Positions 1 through 5,902 of a DNA stretch of 6,656 bases are shown here, piece after piece. The notes beneath the pieces are model-generated. The model made no database searches, had not been told where the DNA came from, and worked only from the letters and a program-made list of their open reading frames with translations. The position numbers and the translations under genes are program-made. Source of the DNA: an uncultured Gammaproteobacteria bacterium (GTDB lineage: Bacteria > Pseudomonadota > Gammaproteobacteria > SZUA-140); contig CALZIG010000312.1 in NCBI GenBank assembly GCA_945787585.1, positions 1 through 6,656 of the forward strand, read 5' to 3'. Each line of letters begins with the position of its first letter. Positions within the stretch are counted from its first letter, which is position 1.

Positions 1-762
1 CGCCAGGCGCATGCCGCGTGAACCGGGTTGCAACACCAACACGCCATCGACGAGCTGGGGGTCTACATACAGTTCATAATTGGACTCAATGATCAAAATA
101 GACACATCGCTCAGCGGCAGTTGCTGCTGTGCATCCGCCAGTGACAGCGTCGTCGCCAGCAACGTCACTGCCCCCGTTGCGCGCGCCCGCTTGAGTTGCG
201 TCGCAAGCGACGCGGTATCATCACTGACCGATGAATGCTCGCCCTGCATCCCCACCTGCGGTGCCTGCGCAGGGTCGAGCCATTGAAAATAGGCCAAAGC
301 GACATCGCCATGTTGAATCCATTTTTCTGCAACAAATGCGTCACCGAACCAGTTACTCACCACCCACGGCAATCCATACGGTTGCAGAAATGCGGGACCG
401 AAGGCAAGGTCACGCCACTGCACCCCGAGTGCATCGTAATTGAGTGCGGCAAAACCTTGGAGGATATAGTCACTGGTGAGCCGGTCCTGCGGCAGGTCAC
501 TGATTAACAGTCCGCCCGCAGAGACTAAAAAGAGATCAGGGTGCTGCGCGCGCAGTTCATCAATCTTTTGAACGCGTCGTTTGATACCCCCCTGATTACC
601 AAATTCGCTACAGCCACACGGCTCCAGTTCGCCGTCAAGATTCCCCGAATAGACCAGGGTCGCCTGTCGTGTAGTTGCGCTCTCTGGCACAACCACACAG
701 CTCATCAACATCACCGCAAACAGTAAACAACAGGCCCACTGTAATAACGCTTTCATCAACAT
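1..762 (-). CDS. UshA-like (5'-nucleotidase/metallophosphoesterase-like) lipoprotein, partial
   Basis: Open minus-strand frame running off the left edge; 254 codons are visible, so the C-terminus is missing. The N-terminus is a lipoprotein signal peptide: Lys, a hydrophobic stretch, then a lipobox LMSC (Cys22 from this start), so the protein is probably anchored in the membrane facing the periplasm. The mature part begins with TLVYSGNLDGELEPCGC followed by a GNQGG-x-KRR segment. This Gly-x2-Glu-Pro-Cys-Gly-Cys...Gly-Gly...Arg pattern is what I recall for UshA-like proteins, a family that includes selenoprotein members. Later landmarks also fit the fold: LFLVSAGG where UshA has a DxGD metal site, LNYDALGVQW where it has the Asn-His site, PWVVSNW, and VLVLQPGSRG. 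Several metal-ligand positions are therefore substituted, so hydrolase activity is doubtful; a redox role for the CGC pair is possible but unproven. Start: ATG at 762 has AAGG 6 nt upstream; ATG at 756 (MKALLQ) is equally possible. Family call moderately sure, function unknown. Confidence 0.7.
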   Translation of the reverse strand, partial: MLMKALLQWACCLLFAVMLMSCVVVPESATTRQATLVYSGNLDGELEPCGCSEFGNQGGIKRRVQKIDELRAQHPDLFLVSAGGLLISDLPQDRLTSDYILQGFAALNYDALGVQWRDLAFGPAFLQPYGLPWVVSNWFGDAFVAEKWIQHGDVALAYFQWLDPAQAPQVGMQGEHSSVSDDTASLATQLKRARATGAVTLLATTLSLADAQQQLPLSDVSILIIESNYELYVDPQLVDGVLVLQPGSRGMRLA

Positions 763-887
763 CACCCGCCTTTTCAATCAGTCCCTATTGTTACACAAAT
801 AAAGTAGCGGGCATCCGCCGCAGCGACTCAACGGCGCGTGGTTTCTGCCAGCCATGAATAACGGTGGCCGACCATCAGTAACGAGTA
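763..887. other. Intergenic region upstream of the UshA-like lipoprotein gene
   Basis: 125 bp between the stop of the CI-like gene and the start of the lipoprotein gene, both read on the minus strand. It holds the ribosome-binding region AAGGCGGG (772-765 on the minus strand). There is a 5-bp GC hairpin with arms at 816-820 and 832-836, too weak and without a T-run to be a terminator. I see no convincing sigma-70 promoter, so the lipoprotein gene may have a weak or activator-dependent promoter or read-through from the regulator gene. Confidence 0.4.
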
Positions 888-1352
888 TTATTCCTCGGCC
901 AGCGAGAGATCGACCAGCTCTTCGACCTCGTGCCGGTCCGGTGTCTTACCCTGCGCACGAACAGAGCTGCGATAGACCAGCGCAATCAGTTGTGCTTTAC
1001 GTTTACCACTGATCTCTAGTCCCCGCGCTGCAAACACCTCATCAATCATCGCAATCGCTCGCGTGAGTAGCGTTTTATCGATCTGGGTCAGGCCGTAAGG
1101 CTCCACATCTTCGCCTACGCCAATTCCGCCCACACGCACCGGCCCTCGCCCCAGCACCAGATAATCCAGCGAAACACCGCTTTGACGCGCATATTCCAGC
1201 ACACGCTCCCACGGAATCTGCCCGCGAGCCTTCCATGGGCCGATATGTTTTTTCTCCGCGCCCAACATAATCGCCACATCGGTATCGTAGCGTAACGACT
1301 CGGCGCGCTTGATCCGCTCAATGATCTCTTCTGCCTGATTTTTCACGTTCAA
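888..1352 (-). CDS. CI-type HTH transcriptional regulator without a peptidase domain
   Basis: 154 aa. Residues about 8-70 match the phage CI repressor HTH domain: a helix, then DVAIMLGAEKKHIGPWKARG, then IPWERVLEYARQSGVSLDYL and LGRGP. The W-K-x-R-G-x-I-P-W core and the S-L-D-Y-L...G-R-G end are the diagnostic parts. The remaining 80 residues are a Gly-rich linker and an alpha-helical tail (about 88-152). There is no S24/LexA-like Ser-Lys peptidase domain, so it should not be cleaved in an SOS response. It is divergent from the 1452-1763 gene across a 99-bp AT-rich intergenic region, the usual arrangement for a repressor controlling itself and its neighbour. The start is a TTG at 1352 with AAGGG 10 nt upstream; a GTG two codons in (1346) is the alternative, and no in-frame ATG is near. 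No integrase or other phage gene is in the window, so this is either a remnant or a domesticated regulator. Confidence 0.8.
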   Translation of the reverse strand: MNVKNQAEEIIERIKRAESLRYDTDVAIMLGAEKKHIGPWKARGQIPWERVLEYARQSGVSLDYLVLGRGPVRVGGIGVGEDVEPYGLTQIDKTLLTRAIAMIDEVFAARGLEISGKRKAQLIALVYRSSVRAQGKTPDRHEVEELVDLSLAEE

Positions 1353-1451
1353 ATCAATAAAGCCCTTGACTTAGAATTCTATTTAGACTATTTATATTCA
1401 AATAAAATTATTTTTAATTCATAATCGAATAACAAAGGAATTGTTTTCGAC
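1353..1451. promoter_or_regulatory. Divergent AT-rich promoter/operator region
   Basis: 99 bp between the CI-like regulator and the small gene pair, much more AT-rich than its surroundings. It contains the perfect palindrome TAGAATTCTA (1372-1381), a direct repeat CTATTTA at 1379-1385 and 1388-1394 (period 9), and the palindrome AAAATTATTTT (1404-1414). A possible plus-strand promoter is TTCAAA (1397-1402), 17 bp, CATAAT (1420-1425). Ribosome binding for the plus gene would be AAAGGA at 1434-1439, 12 nt before the ATG. On the minus strand AAGGG (1367-1363) precedes the TTG start. The repeats are plausible operator half-sites for the CI-like protein, but this is inference from position only. 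Confidence 0.5.
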
Positions 1452-1763
1452 ATGAAACAACCACCAAATCAAAAAGATAGTCGCTATTCTGAATTGTACG
1501 TCATAAAGCTGATGCGTTTCTACGATATCAAGCACAGCCACATCGCGGCGCGCATGAGTGGCAATGGGCACACCGTAAAACGTGCGCTCGACCCTGCAGC
1601 ATCCCTGACCACATCACACGGCAATATTCTGCTAACACGCAGAATCACCGAACAGATACTTGCAGAAAAAGGGTGGGCAGGTGAACCACAAACCCTGTGG
1701 GGTGAGTTCAATGATCTCCAGCAAGCGATCATCGATGAGAAGGTATCGACACTTCCACCATGA
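1452..1763 (+). CDS. Small basic protein, possible HTH DNA-binding protein
   Basis: 103 aa, not confidently assigned to a family. Residues about 14-45 (SELYVIKLMRFYDIKHSHIA, then a Gly and TVKRALDP) look like a helix-turn-helix: helix, turn around HSHIAARM, then a Lys/Arg-containing recognition-like helix. A second helical segment (about 58-75, LLTRRITEQILAEKGW) and a third (about 82-96, LWGEFNDLQQAIID) follow. No signal peptide or membrane segment. ATG start at 1452 with AAAGGA 12 nt upstream. It diverges from the CI-like regulator and overlaps the next gene by four bases (ATGA), so the two small genes are probably co-transcribed and translationally coupled. Placed opposite a CI-like repressor it could play a Cro-like part, but that is positional inference. 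Confidence 0.6.
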   Translation: MKQPPNQKDSRYSELYVIKLMRFYDIKHSHIAARMSGNGHTVKRALDPAASLTTSHGNILLTRRITEQILAEKGWAGEPQTLWGEFNDLQQAIIDEKVSTLPP

Positions 1764-2107
1764 AAAAGAACGCGCCGACGACACAGCTAACCACACAGTA
1801 CATCGAACACCTGATCTTGCAAATCAGCCTGCTTTCCCGCGCCCTGGCGACAACACAACTCAACAATTCACAAGCATGTAAATATCTTCAGGAGGCTGAG
1901 CGTAACCTCTTCAAGGCAGCCGATATCCTTTACACCAGCGCTACCTGTATTGGCTGTGGCTGTAATGGTTTCAAACAATGCACCACCGAAGATGGTTGGG
2001 GATGCCACTGGCTGGTGGTCGATTATGACAAGCAGTGGGGGGTGTGTAGCGCATGTCCTGACAAACTATCAAGCTGGCGAGAACAAGACACATCCGACAT
2101 TGATTGA
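1760..2107 (+). CDS. Small Cys-rich, probably zinc-binding protein
   Basis: 115 aa. The N-terminal half (about 8-60) is predicted helical and polar. The C-terminal half carries a Cys cluster: C63-x2-C66-x-C68-x5-C74-x7-C82-H-W-x11-C96-x2-C99, with the local pattern GWGCHW and GVCSAC. A C-x2-C-x-C...C...C-x-W...CS-x-C pattern resembles zinc-knuckle-like segments I recall from small proteins of proteobacterial phages and integrative elements, so metal binding is likely; the exact family is not certain. The start ATG at 1760 overlaps the upstream stop codon in ATGA, with no good Shine-Dalgarno of its own (only AAGG at 1740-1743), which fits translational coupling. The stop lies 10 bp before the palindrome upstream of regB, so read-through into regB is possible. 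Function unknown. Confidence 0.7.
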   Translation: MKKNAPTTQLTTQYIEHLILQISLLSRALATTQLNNSQACKYLQEAERNLFKAADILYTSATCIGCGCNGFKQCTTEDGWGCHWLVVDYDKQWGVCSACPDKLSSWREQDTSDID

Positions 2108-2117
2108 TTCATTTTTC

Positions 2118-2134
2118 TGCGACATCATGTCGCA
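2118..2134. promoter_or_regulatory. Candidate RegA/PrrA binding site upstream of regB
   Basis: Perfect 17-bp palindrome TGCGACATCATGTCGCA (7-bp arms, 3-bp centre). The inner part GCGAC-N5-GTCGC fits the RegA/PrrA pattern GCGNC-Nx-GNCGC known from Rhodobacter, where half-site spacing varies. It lies 69 bp before the regB ATG, and the RegA encoded just downstream has a recognition helix (NMHRRTLQR) very like that of Rhodobacter RegA, which supports the match. A third partial half-site CGACAT follows at 2135-2140. Autoregulation is inferred. Confidence 0.6.
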
Positions 2135-2162
2135 CGACATAATGCTCTCCACGCAGTACAAT
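2134..2162 (+). promoter_or_regulatory. Candidate regBA promoter
   Basis: ACGACA (2134-2139; 4 of 6 to the -35 consensus), 17 bp, TACAAT (2157-2162; 5 of 6 to the -10 consensus). The predicted start is near 2169, about 34 nt before the regB ATG. The RegA-like palindrome would then be centred near -43, a typical class II activator position. The alternative -10 CATAAT (2138-2143) has only a poor -35, and with it the palindrome would lie in the spacer and act as a repressor site. Confidence 0.4.
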
Positions 2163-2202
2163 CTAACACAAGCGGATACCGCCCCAATAAATTGCTTTGA
2201 CG

Positions 2203-3486
2203 ATGTTTATACCACCCACCTCAACTTCTGATACGTCGATCGCGCAAAATCTAAAGCGCCTCTTTGTTCTAAGGAATATCGTGATTATCGGCTATCTGTC
2301 GATGATTGCCTTTGCATCAATCCAGCTCCACACCCACATTCCGTTATTACCCTTGATCAGCGTGATCTCAATTTATGGCGTCATCAACACCCTATCATGG
2401 CTGAAGTTGCGCCGTCGAGCCACCATCACCAATAACACTTTTTTCCTGCAATTGCTCATCGATGTGACAGTGCTAACGGCCATACTTTATTTCACCGGCG
2501 GCTCTACAAACCCCTTTGTGTCACTGCTACTCCTGCCACTGGTGATCGTGGCGGCGACGACACCACGTCATTACGCGTGGGCCATGGCGGTGATCACCAT
2601 CGCGTGCTATACACTATTAATGTTCTTTTTCACTCCCCTGCATAAAATGGGAGAGCATCAAAGCAGCATCTTCGATCAGCATATCGTCGGCATGTGGTTT
2701 AGTTTTCTACTGGGGGTTGGGCTCATCGTTTTCTTTGTCGTTAAACTGGCAGACTCATTACGTGCACGCGAACAAACGATCAATGATGCGCGCGAAAAGG
2801 CGCTGCGTGACGAACACCTCATCGCACTCGGCACCTTTGCCGCGGGTGCCGCACATGAACTCAGCACCCCACTGGCGACGATGGCGGTCATCACCAAAGA
2901 GTTACAAAATGAATTTACTGACCAGCCGGAAATAAGCGGGCAAACTCAACTCCTACGAGAACAGGTCGAACGCTGTAAACAGACGCTCACGCAGTTATCG
3001 GCACGTGCCGGGCAATCACGCGCTGAAGGTAGCAGCATACGGCAACCACTCGATAGCTATCTGAACAATGTCCTTCAGCAGTGGCGTTTAATGCGCCCGG
3101 AAGTGACGATGCAACCGCAATGGCACGGCACTCAACCTGCGCCGCAGATCATGGCCGATGATACGCTGAGTCAGGCACTGACCAGCATCCTCAATAATGC
3201 AGCCGACGCCTCACCACAGCAAATTGAAATTATAGGTGACTGGACGAATCAGCAGTTGCAACTTACCATCAATGATCGCGGTACGGGTATCGACGCCAAG
3301 ACACTGGCCGCCATCGGCACGCCCTTTGTCACCAGCAAAAAAGAAGGCCAGGGGCTCGGATTATTTCTCGCGCATGCAGTGATTGAACGCCTCGGTGGCA
3401 ACATCTCAATCGACAATCGCACCGGTGGCGGTATTAGCGTGAAAATCCTGCTGCCACTCACATCACTCGTCATAGGCCACCCGTGA
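2203..3486 (+). CDS. regB: Redox sensor histidine kinase RegB/PrrB (RoxS-type)
   Basis: Inner-membrane sensor kinase of the RegB/PrrB/ActS/RoxS family, which phosphorylates RegA in response to quinone pool and thiol redox state. Numbering is from the TTG at 2197 (429 aa); the ATG at 2203 used here gives 427. Six hydrophobic segments cover about 25-42, 48-66, 82-100, 106-120, 127-147 and 163-183. The family's quinone-binding motif GGxxNPF is present as GGSTNPF at 101-107. The dimerisation domain has H220 in AAGAAHELSTPLAT and the redox Cys C260 in REQVERCKQ, 40 residues after the His, the same spacing as His225 and Cys265 of Rhodobacter capsulatus RegB. ATP-binding motifs: N-box NNAADAS (333-339), G1 DRGTGID (360-366) and G2 GQGLGLF (384-390). 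Neither start has a clear Shine-Dalgarno. The end overlaps regA by four bases. No senC lies between them, unlike Rhodobacter but like Pseudomonas roxSR. Confidence 0.95.
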   Translation: MFIPPTSTSDTSIAQNLKRLFVLRNIVIIGYLSMIAFASIQLHTHIPLLPLISVISIYGVINTLSWLKLRRRATITNNTFFLQLLIDVTVLTAILYFTGGSTNPFVSLLLLPLVIVAATTPRHYAWAMAVITIACYTLLMFFFTPLHKMGEHQSSIFDQHIVGMWFSFLLGVGLIVFFVVKLADSLRAREQTINDAREKALRDEHLIALGTFAAGAAHELSTPLATMAVITKELQNEFTDQPEISGQTQLLREQVERCKQTLTQLSARAGQSRAEGSSIRQPLDSYLNNVLQQWRLMRPEVTMQPQWHGTQPAPQIMADDTLSQALTSILNNAADASPQQIEIIGDWTNQQLQLTINDRGTGIDAKTLAAIGTPFVTSKKEGQGLGLFLAHAVIERLGGNISIDNRTGGGISVKILLPLTSLVIGHP

Positions 3487-4040
3487 GCGGCAATAATGAA
3501 CACCTCAATGATGCCCCATCACTACTGCTAGTCGATGACGATGAAACTTTTTGCCACGTGTTAAATCAGGCGCTGACAAAACGTGGCTTCGAAGTCACCG
3601 TCGCAAACAACGTCGATGCAGCCGTAATGCTTGCAGAACAAAACCTGCCGGAATTTGCGGTCGTCGACCTCAACATGCCGGGACCCTCTGGACTGGTGCT
3701 GATCGAAAAACTCAAAGCACTGGATGCCCACACACGCATTATCGTTTTAACCGGTTATGCGAGTGTTGCCACGGCAGTCGAAGCGATAAAACTAGGCGCG
3801 GTCCACTACCTCTCAAAACCCGCCGACGCCGACGATATTGTGAAAGCTTTTTATAAAGAGGGGGGCGATAGCAATACCCCAGTCACTACCAGACCCATGT
3901 CAATTAACCGTATGGAGTGGGAGCATATCCAGAAAGTATTAGTCGATTGTGATGGCAATATTTCCGCCGCCGCACGCCAGCTCAATATGCACCGCCGTAC
4001 ACTGCAGCGAAAATTACAGAAACGGCCATTAAAACAGTAG
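3483..4040 (+). CDS. regA: Response regulator RegA/PrrA (RoxR-type)
   Basis: 185 aa, the usual length for RegA/PrrA/ActR. The receiver domain (about 13-125) has the acidic pocket D18-D20 (LVDDDE), phospho-acceptor D62 in VVDLNMPG, T90 in VLTGYAS and K112 in LSKPADA. A short Pro-containing linker leads to a Fis-type HTH (about 145-180) with WEHIQKVLVDCDGNIS and ARQLNMHRRTLQRKL; this recognition helix is nearly invariant in the family. It is a cytoplasmic DNA-binding regulator of respiratory, carbon-fixation and other redox-linked genes in known relatives; the target set here cannot be read from the window, apart from the candidate site upstream of regB. The start is GTG at 3483, whose last bases form the regB stop (GTGA), with AGG 6 nt upstream: tight translational coupling that should keep kinase and regulator in proportion. 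No strong terminator follows. Confidence 0.95.
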   Translation: MSGNNEHLNDAPSLLLVDDDETFCHVLNQALTKRGFEVTVANNVDAAVMLAEQNLPEFAVVDLNMPGPSGLVLIEKLKALDAHTRIIVLTGYASVATAVEAIKLGAVHYLSKPADADDIVKAFYKEGGDSNTPVTTRPMSINRMEWEHIQKVLVDCDGNISAAARQLNMHRRTLQRKLQKRPLKQ

Positions 4041-4173
4041 TGACCCGCCGATAATCACGTCATTTTTAATTCTATATTATGTATCACTCAATTCATTCCA
4101 CCATAAAACCAAACAGCCTAAATTACGACTATAGTCACGGTGGCACATGTCGATATATTCAAATATAAAGTGA
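4041..4173. other. Intergenic region after regA with short palindromes
   Basis: AT-rich non-coding stretch. It includes the perfect palindrome GACTATAGTC (4127-4136) and the inverted repeat TATATT-CA-AATATA (4154-4167). Just after the regA stop, TGAC (4041-4044) and GTCA (4059-4062) followed by TTTTT could form only a weak stem, so a rho-independent terminator is not convincing. The palindromes lie upstream of the candidate promoter of the next gene and might be regulatory; no known operator consensus is recognised. Confidence 0.3.
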
Positions 4174-4204
4174 TTGCCGATCCAGTACGTGAGCACGCTA
4201 TACT
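4174..4204 (+). promoter_or_regulatory. Candidate promoter of the small 4241-4504 gene
   Basis: TTGCCG (4174-4179), a 19-bp spacer, and TATACT (4199-4204; 5 of 6 to the -10 consensus). The spacer is 2 bp longer than ideal. The predicted transcription start near 4211 leaves a leader of about 30 nt. The good -10 and the gap after regA suggest that this gene is transcribed separately from regBA. Confidence 0.4.
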
Positions 4205-4240
4205 TTACTAACATTTAAAAACCAGCGATTGAGCAACCCC

Positions 4241-4504
4241 ATGTGGAATAAAATTAAAAACACCTTCATCACCGAAAAAGAGACAGCATCACCCCCAGCA
4301 GAAGGCCCCTACTACCGGAGTGATCGCTTCTTTTACCAGTCGTCCCTGATTAATAAACTAGGCAATAGTGAAAAAGATGGCTGGTATTTTATGCTCAGGG
4401 GAGAAGCGGCACGCGGCCCATTTCCTAGCCGTATACTGGCGCAAACGGCACTCGATGAAATCCTTGAAGAATATAAAAAAGTGGGGTTTAACGCGCGAGG
4501 ATGA
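4241..4504 (+). CDS. Small conserved-looking protein with WYF...GPF motif (DUF6316-like)
   Basis: 87 aa from the ATG at 4241; an in-frame TTG at 4229 would add four residues. Neither start has a strong Shine-Dalgarno. The protein is soluble, with no signal or membrane segment. After a polar N-terminus come YYRSDRFF (about 25-32), then DGWYFMLRGEAARGPFPSR (about 46-64), then a helix ILAQTALDEILEEYKK. The arrangement R-x-x-R-F-F...W-Y-F-x-x-R-x-G-x-x-x-G-P-F-x-S-R-x-x-A resembles small gammaproteobacterial proteins of the DUF6316 kind as I recall them; function is unknown. It lies downstream of regBA and converges on tRNA-Thr, with only 24 bp between its stop and the tRNA 3' end. Codon use and composition are like its neighbours. 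Confidence 0.65.
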   Translation: MWNKIKNTFITEKETASPPAEGPYYRSDRFFYQSSLINKLGNSEKDGWYFMLRGEAARGPFPSRILAQTALDEILEEYKKVGFNARG

Positions 4505-4528
4505 CTCACACGCGAAATACATTTTAAA

Positions 4529-4604
<76 letters not shown>

Positions 4605-4640
4605 TAATCTGAAAGGGATGTACTATAAGACAAGCCGGGC

Positions 4641-4669
4641 AGTATAAAAGAAGGGGCCTTATGAAACAA
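4641..4669 (-). promoter_or_regulatory. Promoter of tRNA-Thr
   Basis: On the minus strand TTGTTT (4669-4664), exactly 17 bp, then TATACT (4646-4641; 5 of 6 to the -10 consensus), followed at once by a GC-rich discriminator GCCCGGC. A GC-rich discriminator is typical of stable-RNA promoters under stringent (ppGpp/DksA) control. The predicted start is about 30 nt before the mature tRNA 5' end, leaving a leader for RNase P to remove. Confidence 0.65.
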
Positions 4670-4701
4670 CTTTATTTATTCGCCAAACAAAAAATTATCA
4701 C

Positions 4702-5784
4702 TTATCTTTCAATAGCATAGAGTGACTGATCAAAAGGGCTTGCACGCCGCAGTATCAAATCCCCCAGTAATCTTGCCGAAGCAAGCCCCAGCACAACGCC
4801 ATTTCGAAAGTGCCCGGTATTGATATACAGTCCGCTAATCTCAGGATGTTCACCAATATATGGTACGCCCTCCACACTCCCGGGGCGCAAACCCGCCCAG
4901 TGGCGCACGATCTCAACATCACCGAGGGCCGGCACTAGTTGCTCTGCAATCTGGCGCAGCGCACTGGCGGCGGATGGCGTCGTAGACTTATCGAAACCGA
5001 CATATTCCATGGTGCTGCCCACCAATATGTGACCATCTTTTCGTGGGATTGCATAGTGCCCCTCAGACATCACAATCGTATTCAGTAACCCCGGCGCCCC
5101 TTTATACAGCAACATCTGTCCCCGCACGGGCTCAACAGCCGTTAGGTAACGCGGGTCATTTAACAGTTGGCGGCTCCACGCGCCACTCGCGATCACCACA
5201 TGGTCGGCAGGTATCTCACCCTGTGACGTCTTCACACCCGTGATTCGCCCACCCTGGTGCTGCACTGCATGTACTTCCTGCTGCTCTTCAAATACCACTC
5301 CCCGCAATTCAAGTGTGCGACGCAACGCCGCTAGCAGGCGCGGATTGCGGATCTGTGCAACCGCCGGCATCCACAGGGCCGTACTGTGGTGGCCGTCGAC
5401 AACGGGTTCACACTGCTGAATAGCAGCACTGTCGAGCGTTTCCAGCGGCACCTGATAACGCTCAGCCCAGGCTGCTGCCTCAGCCTGCTCCTCCGTATCC
5501 AGCATCAATAAGCCACTTTGCTGCCATTCGGGGTCAATGCCAGACTGCTCACATAACGCCTCCGCTAGCGCTTGATAGCGCGCCTGCCCCCAGCTCGCCA
5601 GCTCACTCACCGCATCGGGATAACGCCACGGATAAAGCGGCGAAAGGATGCCGCCACCGGCCCACGACGCCTCCTGACCAGTCTGGCCACGCTCCAGCAA
5701 CTTTACCCGCCGACCGGCCTGCACCAGCTCGTAGGCACTCAGCATACCAATCAACCCACCGCCGACGATTACACAATCCTTCAT
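4702..5784 (-). CDS. thiO: Glycine oxidase ThiO
   Basis: 360 aa, the usual length for ThiO, an FAD-dependent cytoplasmic oxidase of the DAO family. It oxidises glycine to iminoglycine, which feeds thiazole formation in thiamine synthesis, with release of hydrogen peroxide. Visible features: N-terminal Rossmann motif VIVGGGLIGMLSAYEL (5-20) and the ribose-binding acid in LLERG (29-33); QEASWAGGGILSPLYPW (37-53), the ThiO-typical flavin-contact segment; an oxidoreductase middle domain; HYAIPRKDGHILVGSTME (243-260); then GLRPGS with R300 and GHFRNGVVL with R327, the usual substrate and FAD-contact region near the C-terminus. ATG start at 5784 with GGAG (5796-5793) 8 nt upstream. No other thi gene is in the window, so it stands apart from a thiamine operon, as is common in Proteobacteria. 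Other DAO-family amine oxidases are the only serious alternative. Confidence 0.9.
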   Translation of the reverse strand: MKDCVIVGGGLIGMLSAYELVQAGRRVKLLERGQTGQEASWAGGGILSPLYPWRYPDAVSELASWGQARYQALAEALCEQSGIDPEWQQSGLLMLDTEEQAEAAAWAERYQVPLETLDSAAIQQCEPVVDGHHSTALWMPAVAQIRNPRLLAALRRTLELRGVVFEEQQEVHAVQHQGGRITGVKTSQGEIPADHVVIASGAWSRQLLNDPRYLTAVEPVRGQMLLYKGAPGLLNTIVMSEGHYAIPRKDGHILVGSTMEYVGFDKSTTPSAASALRQIAEQLVPALGDVEIVRHWAGLRPGSVEGVPYIGEHPEISGLYINTGHFRNGVVLGLASARLLGDLILRRASPFDQSLYAIER

Positions 5785-5902
5785 CCAGAAAACTCCACTA
5801 CCTTACTAACGCATACATAGACCAAAATAAATCGAACAGTCGGCCGCTAACCCATATCACCACAACACTTTGAAGCAAAAGGAATATCAACACTTCATGA
5901 CC

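Noticed and set aside
198..213. Inverted repeat GCGTCGC-AA-GCGACGC that resembles RegA half-sites
   Set aside because: The half-sites face the wrong way relative to the GCGNC...GNCGC pattern, and it lies well inside the lipoprotein coding frame, so codon usage explains it.
702..765. 13-bp direct repeat TCATCAACATCAC at 702-714 and 753-765
   Set aside because: The copies are 51 bp (17 codons) apart in frame and encode Val-Met-Leu-Met twice around the signal peptide; probably chance in a Met/Leu-rich leader.
541..857. Plus-strand open frames across 541-857
   Set aside because: They lie antisense to the UshA-like gene, which has a signal peptide and family motifs; the plus-strand products show no recognisable features.
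1890..1895. Strong Shine-Dalgarno-like AGGAGG
   Set aside because: It lies inside the Cys-rich protein gene and no start codon follows at a suitable distance.
888..2107. A prophage or integrative element, suggested by the CI-like repressor
   Set aside because: No integrase, recombinase, structural phage gene or attachment repeat is visible; only a regulator module can be supported.
2676..2935. Frames overlapping regB on both strands
   Set aside because: They are shadows of the regB coding sequence, whose kinase motifs are intact throughout this stretch.
4040..4068. Rho-independent terminator after regA
   Set aside because: Only 4-bp stems (GTGA/TCAC or TGAC/GTCA) with long loops precede the T-run; too weak to call.
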